The notes beneath the pieces were generated by a model. That model saw nothing but the letters and a program-made list of their open reading frames with translations. It made no database searches and was not told the DNA's origin. Below are positions 4,666-9,709 of a stretch of DNA of 9,709 nt, one piece after another. Position 1 is the stretch's first letter. Each line of letters begins with the position of its first letter. A program made the position numbers and the translations under genes. This DNA comes from an uncultured Megasphaera sp. (lineage in GTDB: Bacteria > Bacillota > Negativicutes > Veillonellales > Megasphaeraceae): positions 1 through 9,709 of the forward strand of contig URLP01000062.1 in the NCBI GenBank assembly GCA_900548635.1, read 5' to 3'.

Positions 4666-5994
4666 ATGGATTTTCAGAGCAATCGATTTTATCATATTAT
4701 TTCCTACGGCTGTCAGGCGAATATGTCTGACAGCGAACATTATGCCGGCCAGTTGGAAGAATTGGGCTACCACAATACGGAAGATTTGGATACGGCTGAT
4801 GTCATCCTGATCAACACGTGCTGTGTCCGCGAAACGGCAGAAGACAAGACACTCGGGAAAATCGGCGAACTCAAGCATTTGAAGATGCAGAACCCTGATT
4901 TGATCATCGCCGTCACGGGCTGCATGGCTCAGGAATGGCAGGACAAGCTCTTTAAACGGGCGCCGCATATCGATTTGGTCATCGGTACGCACAACATCCA
5001 CAAGCTCATCGAGCTCATCCAGGAACGGCGCAGCAAGGCCGACCACTACATGGCCGCCGACATGAGCCTGCCGGCCTTCCACGACATGCCGGTCAAGCGC
5101 TTCCAGAAGTTCTTTGCCTGGATCCCCATCATGAACGGCTGCAACAAGTTCTGCACGTACTGCATCGTACCGTACGTGCGGGGCCGCGAAGTGAGCCGTC
5201 CCATCGAGGCTATTGTCGGAGAAATCAAGAAGGTCGCCGACGAAGGCTACAAGGAAATCACCCTCCTCGGCCAGAATGTCAATTCCTACGGCAAGGACCT
5301 CAAAGACGGCACGGATTTCTCCAAACTCGTCCAGGCTGTCGACAAGATCGACGGCATCGAACGGGTGCGCTACATGACCAGCCATCCCAAGGATATGACC
5401 TTTGCCATGATCGACGCCATTGCCGACAGCCAGAAGGTCGTCAACCACATGCATCTGCCTATCCAGTGCGGCTCTGATGAACTCCTCAAAAAGATGAACC
5501 GCGGCTACACGGTGGAACATTACCTGGAACTCGTTGATTATGCCAAGAAGCGCATACCCGACCTGGTCCTGACGACGGACATCATTGTCGGCTTCCCGGG
5601 CGAAACGGAAGCCATGTTCGAAGATACGCTCAATCTTCTAAAGCGCGTCCAGTACGACATGGCCTATACCTTCATTTACTCGCCCCGCACGGGTACGCCG
5701 GCAGCGAAGATGGAAGACCAGATTCCGCAGGAAGAAAAGAGCCGCCGTCTGCAGCGCTTGATGGAAGTACAGAACGTGTACAGTTTAGCGAAAAATAAAG
5801 AAATGGAAAACCATGTCTATGACGTCATCGTCGAAGGCCCGACCAAGAACGATGCCAACCACTGGTTTGGCCGCACGACAGGCAACAAGATGATCATCTG
5901 GGAAAATGACGGCTCCGTCGCTGTTGGCGATACCGTCCCGGTCCAGGTCGACAAAGGCCAGACGTGGGTCCTCAAAGGACACTTAGTGCACTAA
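4666..5994 (+). CDS. miaB: tRNA-2-methylthio-N6-dimethylallyladenosine synthase MiaB
   Basis: MiaB is a radical-SAM methylthiotransferase that converts i6A37 to ms2i6A37 next to the anticodon of tRNAs reading UNN codons. This 442-residue protein has the normal length and order. The N-terminal domain has Cys16, Cys52 and Cys86 for the auxiliary cluster (SYGCQAN, NTCCVRE, TGCMAQ). The radical-SAM motif C-x3-C-x2-C is C159, C163, C166 (GCNKFCTYCIVPYVRGRE), and a TRAM domain closes the C-terminus. An ATG at 4645 is in frame but has no ribosome binding site. The ATG at 4666 has GGAGAG at 4654-4659 with 6 bases spacing, so I prefer it. It is first in an operon with mutS, 14 bp downstream, an arrangement known in many Firmicutes. 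Its substrates include tRNA-Ser isoacceptors, such as the one encoded here. Confidence 0.96.
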   Translation: MDFQSNRFYHIISYGCQANMSDSEHYAGQLEELGYHNTEDLDTADVILINTCCVRETAEDKTLGKIGELKHLKMQNPDLIIAVTGCMAQEWQDKLFKRAPHIDLVIGTHNIHKLIELIQERRSKADHYMAADMSLPAFHDMPVKRFQKFFAWIPIMNGCNKFCTYCIVPYVRGREVSRPIEAIVGEIKKVADEGYKEITLLGQNVNSYGKDLKDGTDFSKLVQAVDKIDGIERVRYMTSHPKDMTFAMIDAIADSQKVVNHMHLPIQCGSDELLKKMNRGYTVEHYLELVDYAKKRIPDLVLTTDIIVGFPGETEAMFEDTLNLLKRVQYDMAYTFIYSPRTGTPAAKMEDQIPQEEKSRRLQRLMEVQNVYSLAKNKEMENHVYDVIVEGPTKNDANHWFGRTTGNKMIIWENDGSVAVGDTVPVQVDKGQTWVLKGHLVH

Positions 5995-6004
5995 AGGAAG
6001 GTGA
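5995..6004 (+). promoter_or_regulatory. RBS that decides the mutS start
   Basis: AGGAAGGTGA directly follows the miaB stop codon and ends 4 bases before TTG 6009. It supports TTG 6009 over the in-frame ATG at 5964, which lies inside miaB and would add 15 residues absent from MutS proteins. Confidence 0.75.
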
Positions 6005-6008
6005 AACT

Positions 6009-8603
6009 TTGGCAGGAAAAAAATTAACGCCCATGATGCAGCAGTACATGGAAGTCAAAGAGCAGTGCCGGGATAAGATTCTTTTCTTCCGCCTCGGCGA
6101 CTTCTATGAAATGTTTTTCGACGATGCCCTGACGGCGTCGCGCGAGCTCGACCTGACCCTGACGGGCCGGGCCGGCGGCAATAAAGAGAAGGTCCCCATG
6201 TGCGGTGTGCCGTTCCATTCGGCCGATACGTACATCGAACGCCTCGTCCACAAAGGCTATAAAGTGGCCATCTGCGAACAGATGGAAGACCCGAAACTGG
6301 CCAAGGGCCTGGTCAAACGCAAAATCATCAAGGTCATCACGCCCGGGACGATTACCCTGGAAAATGCCGTCGCTTCGAAGCAGAACAACTACATCGGCTG
6401 CCTGACGGAAAAAGAAGGAATCATTTCCGTCGCCCTCATGGATGTGACGACCGGGGAATGCCTCTGGGCGGACTGTGCGGCGTCGGCCATGGAAGATACG
6501 CTCTTCGACATCCTCGCTGTCTATGAACCGAGTGAGCTCATTTACGCGCAGATGGGCAGCGATATGGATAAGGTCAAGCAGTACCTGAAGAGCCACCTGG
6601 CCCAATGCACGCTGACGGAATTCACGCCCGACGCAGACACGGACTACCGCGAAAAGGCTGCGGGCTATTTCCCGCCGCAAGATTTCGCCGCTGCCGAAGC
6701 GGCAGCCGACTGCATCGGCATGCTCCTGACCTACGTCGGCGAGGTCATGCAGTCAGACATTTCCCATATCAATTCCCTTGAACACATCGACAATGAAAAG
6801 CGCCTTGTCGTCGATGCGGCCAGCCTGCGCCATCTGGAAATCACGCAGAACGTCCGCGACGGCGGCCGCCGGGGCACGCTCCTCGACGTCCTCGACAAGA
6901 CGAAGACCGCCATGGGCGGCCGTCTCCTCAGGAAATGGCTGGAAGCGCCGCTGATCCGCATTGCCGATATTACGCGCCGCCAAGATGCTGTCGAAGACTT
7001 CGTCCTCCACGAAATCATGCGCCAGGACACGGCGGATACGCTCGACCGTATCTATGATTTCGAACGCATCCTGACCCGTATCGAAACGGGAACGGTAAGC
7101 CCGAAAGATTTGGTGGCCCTGCGGGAATCGCTGGCCGTCATTCCGCAGCTCAAAAACGTCTTGGCCGGGGCCAGCGCCGACCTCCTGCACAACCTCAATG
7201 ACCGCTTGCAGACCCATGACGATGTGTATGACCTGCTCTGCCGGGGCATCAAGGACGAACCGGGATTGGTCATCCGCAACGGCGGCGTCATCCGCGATGG
7301 TTTTTCGCCGGAACTCGATGAAATCCGCTCCATTGCGGCCAACAGCCATGCCTTTTTGCAGGAACTGGAAGAAAAGGAAAAGGAAAAGACCGGCATTAAG
7401 ATGAAAATCGGCTATACCAAAGTCTTTGGCTATTACTTCGAGATTTCCCATGCTAATACGAAGCCCATTCCCGATTATTACGTACGCAAGCAGACCTTGG
7501 TCAATGCCGAACGCTACATCACGCCGGAACTGAAGGAATTCGAAGTGAAAGTCCTAACCAGTCAGGAACGAATGCTGGCTTTGGAATACAAACTTTTCGG
7601 CGACATCCGCAGTCAGATCCAGGTACACATCCCGGCCATGCAGGAAACAGCGCGCAGCATCGCCCGCATCGACTGCCTTTACAGCCTGGCCTGCGCCGCT
7701 TATGACAACCGCTACGTCCGGCCGGCCCTTAACACGAAGGCGACGATCCGCATCAAGGACGGCCGTCATCCGATCATTGAAAAGTACCTGAAGGACGAAT
7801 TATTTGTCCCTAACGATGTCACCTTGAACCATGAAGACCATGAAATTTTAGTCATCACGGGCCCGAACATGGCCGGCAAGTCGACGTATATGCGCCAGGT
7901 CGCGGTCCTCGTCCTTATGACCCAGGCGGGCTCCTTCATTCCGGCCAAAGAAGCGTCCATCTGCCCGGTGGACCGCATCTTTACGCGCATCGGCGCCAGC
8001 GACGACATCCTTACGGGCCAGAGTACGTTCATGATGGAAATGAAGGAAGTCTCGTATATCTTAAAGCACGCCACGAGCCGCAGCCTGCTCATCCTCGATG
8101 AAATCGGCCGCGGTACGAGTACCTTCGACGGCATGTCCATCGCCCGGGCGGTCATCGAATACTGCCTCAAGCACATCCATGCCCTGACGCTCTTCGCGAC
8201 GCACTATCACGAACTGATCGCTATGGCTGACGATTCGCCGAAAATCAAGAATTATACCGTCGCCGTCAAGGAACGGGGCAAGAACATCAAGTTCCTGCGG
8301 CGCATCATCCCCGGCGGGGCGGACCGCAGCTACGGCCTGCACGTTGCCCGCCTGGCCGGCCTGCCCGAAAGCCTGCTCAAGCGGGCCGACGTCATCCTCG
8401 AAGAATTGGAAAAAAACGGCGGCGCCCAAGTGCCGGTCAAGGCGCCGGCGAAAGCAGCGCCGGTCATGGAAGACAGCCTCTTTTCCAGTCCCGTCATCGA
8501 CAAGCTGCTCAGCATCGATGTCAGCAGCATGACGCCGATTGAAGCGATTTCTTTCTTATATAATCTGCAAAAAGATGCCAAAGAAGGAAGTGGAGTCCAT
8601 TGA
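6009..8603 (+). CDS. mutS: DNA mismatch repair ATPase MutS
   Basis: MutS recognises mismatches and small loops and then recruits MutL. From TTG 6009 the protein has 864 residues, normal for MutS1, and begins MAGKKLTPMMQQYMEVKEQ, matching the conserved family start. The mismatch-reading motif is F32-Y-E34 in GDFYEMF. The core and lever domains occupy the middle. The ATPase domain has Walker A GPNMAGKST at 618-626, Walker B LLILDE with D697 and E698, then GRGTSTFDG, and the H-loop His732 in ATHYHEL. The C-terminus ends MTPIEAISFLYNLQ, a dimerisation helix-turn-helix type; a nearby DSLFSS resembles a sliding-clamp motif only loosely. The gene lies 14 bp after miaB and overlaps mutL by 4 bp. MutS2 is excluded because the N-terminal mismatch domain is present and no Smr domain follows. 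Confidence 0.97.
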   Translation: MAGKKLTPMMQQYMEVKEQCRDKILFFRLGDFYEMFFDDALTASRELDLTLTGRAGGNKEKVPMCGVPFHSADTYIERLVHKGYKVAICEQMEDPKLAKGLVKRKIIKVITPGTITLENAVASKQNNYIGCLTEKEGIISVALMDVTTGECLWADCAASAMEDTLFDILAVYEPSELIYAQMGSDMDKVKQYLKSHLAQCTLTEFTPDADTDYREKAAGYFPPQDFAAAEAAADCIGMLLTYVGEVMQSDISHINSLEHIDNEKRLVVDAASLRHLEITQNVRDGGRRGTLLDVLDKTKTAMGGRLLRKWLEAPLIRIADITRRQDAVEDFVLHEIMRQDTADTLDRIYDFERILTRIETGTVSPKDLVALRESLAVIPQLKNVLAGASADLLHNLNDRLQTHDDVYDLLCRGIKDEPGLVIRNGGVIRDGFSPELDEIRSIAANSHAFLQELEEKEKEKTGIKMKIGYTKVFGYYFEISHANTKPIPDYYVRKQTLVNAERYITPELKEFEVKVLTSQERMLALEYKLFGDIRSQIQVHIPAMQETARSIARIDCLYSLACAAYDNRYVRPALNTKATIRIKDGRHPIIEKYLKDELFVPNDVTLNHEDHEILVITGPNMAGKSTYMRQVAVLVLMTQAGSFIPAKEASICPVDRIFTRIGASDDILTGQSTFMMEMKEVSYILKHATSRSLLILDEIGRGTSTFDGMSIARAVIEYCLKHIHALTLFATHYHELIAMADDSPKIKNYTVAVKERGKNIKFLRRIIPGGADRSYGLHVARLAGLPESLLKRADVILEELEKNGGAQVPVKAPAKAAPVMEDSLFSSPVIDKLLSIDVSSMTPIEAISFLYNLQKDAKEGSGVH

Positions 8604-9709
8604 GTTCAATCATTCATGTATTAGATGAAGCGACGCGCAATAAAATCGCTGCCGGCGAAGTCGTCGAACGGCCGGCATCGTGCATTAAGGAATTAGTGGA
8701 AAATGCCATCGATGCCGGTGCCAAAGCCATCGAAGTGGAAATCGCCGACGGCGGCCAGTCCTACATGCGTGTCACTGACGACGGCTGCGGCATGAGTCCG
8801 GAAGACGCCCATAAGTGCATCATCCGCCACGGCACGAGCAAGATCAGCACTGTCGAAGATATCTTTGCCATTACGTCTCTGGGCTTCCGCGGTGAAGCCG
8901 TGCCCAGCATTGCGGCGGTCTCGCATATGCAGATCACGACGCGCCAGGAAGGCGACGACTTCGCGACGCACCTCATCCTCGACGGCGGCGAAATCACCGC
9001 CGAAGACCAGGCCGGTGCGCCTGTGGGTACGACCATGGAAGTGAGCGACCTCTTCTACAACACGCCGGCGCGGCGCAAGTTTTTGAAGAGCGAACGCACG
9101 GAAAGCTCGAAGATTTCTGAAATCGTGACCAAACTGGCCCTGGCCAATCCGGACATCGCCTTTACCTTCACCAACAACGGCAGGACGACGATGAAGACCG
9201 GCGGCACGGGGGATCTGCGGGAAACGATTGCCAATATCTATGGGGCCAACGTCGCCCGCGATGTCTTTGCCATCTCTGCCGACCAGGACGGCATCAGCCT
9301 GGAAGGCTATGTAGGCAAGCCGTCGGTCTTAAAGAGCAACCGCAATTGGCAAACGTGTATCGTCAATCACCGCATCGTCCATAATCCTTTGATGTTCAAG
9401 GCCATCGACAATGCTTATCACGCCATGCTGCCGAAGTCGGGCTATCCCTTTGCCATGCTCCATCTCCATGTCGACCCGGCGACGATTGACGTCAATGTCC
9501 ATCCTGCGAAGACGGAAATCAAATTCTCCGATGAACAAGCCGTTTATCGGGCCATTTACCACAGCATCGTCACGGCCTTGGTGGCCCAGGAAAAGCCCGA
9601 AGCCATCGCCAAGACCATCGGTGCCGATGTAGGGGCGGCCCGCCCGCAGGAGAACGGTAAAGCCACCTCCGTAAGGGCCGATGTAGGGGCGACCACGTGG
9701 GGCGCCCGC
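8600..9709 (+). CDS. mutL: DNA mismatch repair protein MutL, N-terminal part (cut by window end)
   Basis: MutL is the GHKL ATPase that couples MutS to strand incision. 370 codons are present and the frame is open to the last base. The start is TTG 8600, overlapping the mutS stop by 4 bp, with AGGAAG (8585-8590) 9 bases upstream. The protein begins SSIIHVLDEATRNKIAAGEVVERPAS, the family N-terminus. ATP-binding motifs are KELVENAIDAGA (E31, N35), DDGCGM (60-65), HGTSKI (77-82, where HATSKI is usual) and GFRGEA (95-100). FYNTPARRKF lies around residue 154, and the transducer domain ends near residue 335. Residues 342-370 are unusual: they are encoded by two copies of a palindromic repeat and sit where the flexible linker begins. 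The C-terminal dimerisation and endonuclease half is outside the window. Confidence 0.95.
   Translation, partial: MSSIIHVLDEATRNKIAAGEVVERPASCIKELVENAIDAGAKAIEVEIADGGQSYMRVTDDGCGMSPEDAHKCIIRHGTSKISTVEDIFAITSLGFRGEAVPSIAAVSHMQITTRQEGDDFATHLILDGGEITAEDQAGAPVGTTMEVSDLFYNTPARRKFLKSERTESSKISEIVTKLALANPDIAFTFTNNGRTTMKTGGTGDLRETIANIYGANVARDVFAISADQDGISLEGYVGKPSVLKSNRNWQTCIVNHRIVHNPLMFKAIDNAYHAMLPKSGYPFAMLHLHVDPATIDVNVHPAKTEIKFSDEQAVYRAIYHSIVTALVAQEKPEAIAKTIGADVGAARPQENGKATSVRADVGATTWGAR
9629..9647. repeat. GTAGGGGCG-type palindromic repeat inside mutL, short copy
   Basis: GTAGGGGCGGCCCGCCCGC is a shortened version of the repeat: GGGCG (9633-9637) pairs with CGCCC (9641-9645) around GCC. With the preceding GCCGAT it is translated as ADVGAARP (MutL residues 342-349). 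Confidence 0.7.
9683..9709. repeat. GTAGGGGCGACC-type palindromic repeat inside mutL, long copy
   Basis: It begins GTAGGGGCGACCA and ends GGCGCCCGC, like the intergenic copy at 1984-2011. GGGCG (9687-9691) pairs with CGCCC (9703-9707). With the preceding GCCGAT it is translated in frame as ADVGATTWGAR (MutL residues 360-370). The window ends at or within the element. Confidence 0.75.

Noticed and set aside
4630..5520. 296-codon open frame on the - strand opposite miaB
   Set aside because: miaB has all its cluster cysteines on the + strand; the reverse frame is a codon-bias shadow.
5964..6008. ATG 5964 as mutS start
   Set aside because: It lies inside miaB without an RBS and adds 15 residues before the conserved MutS start.

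Overview
The window looks like ordinary chromosomal DNA from a low-GC-phylum bacterium that is itself moderately GC-rich. Strong AGGAGG-type ribosome binding sites, a tRNA with an encoded CCA end, the miaB-mutS-mutL gene order and a small-genome style of intergenic spacing all fit the Firmicutes. Codon use and the repeat families suggest the Negativicutes (Megasphaera or a close relative). That placement is inference; no rRNA or marker gene in the window settles it. All recognised genes lie on the + strand.

Layout: 1-147 holds a short hairpin, a 7-bp-unit repeat array and the typA promoter. typA (148-1962) encodes the ribosome-binding GTPase BipA. The 245-bp gap after it holds a probable terminator, a GTAGGGGCGACC-type palindrome, a head-to-head pair of longer palindromic repeats and the promoter of a tRNA-Ser(CGA) gene (2208-2296). 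After the tRNA terminator come two opposed 7-bp-unit arrays and the promoter of a DUF362/ferredoxin-type iron-sulfur protein (2492-3616). A single secreted protein of unknown function follows (3711-4448), closed by another 7-bp array and a third copy of the long palindromic repeat. The last block is a tight operon: miaB (tRNA ms2i6A37 methylthiotransferase), mutS and mutL. mutL is cut by the right edge of the window.

Functionally the window is housekeeping: ribosome assembly and stress translation (typA), decoding (tRNA-Ser, miaB) and DNA mismatch repair (mutS, mutL). miaB and mutS are 14 bp apart; mutS and mutL overlap by 4 bp and both appear to start with TTG, which points to coupled, modest expression.

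I found no new defence, mobile or metabolic system. The most notable signal is at the far end. Two copies of a palindromic repeat, also present between genes in this window, lie inside mutL. They are read in frame as two ADVGA peptides in the expected linker between the ATPase and endonuclease halves. The other points of interest are the intergenic repeat families, including degenerate heptanucleotide arrays beside promoters and genes, and the orphan secreted protein.
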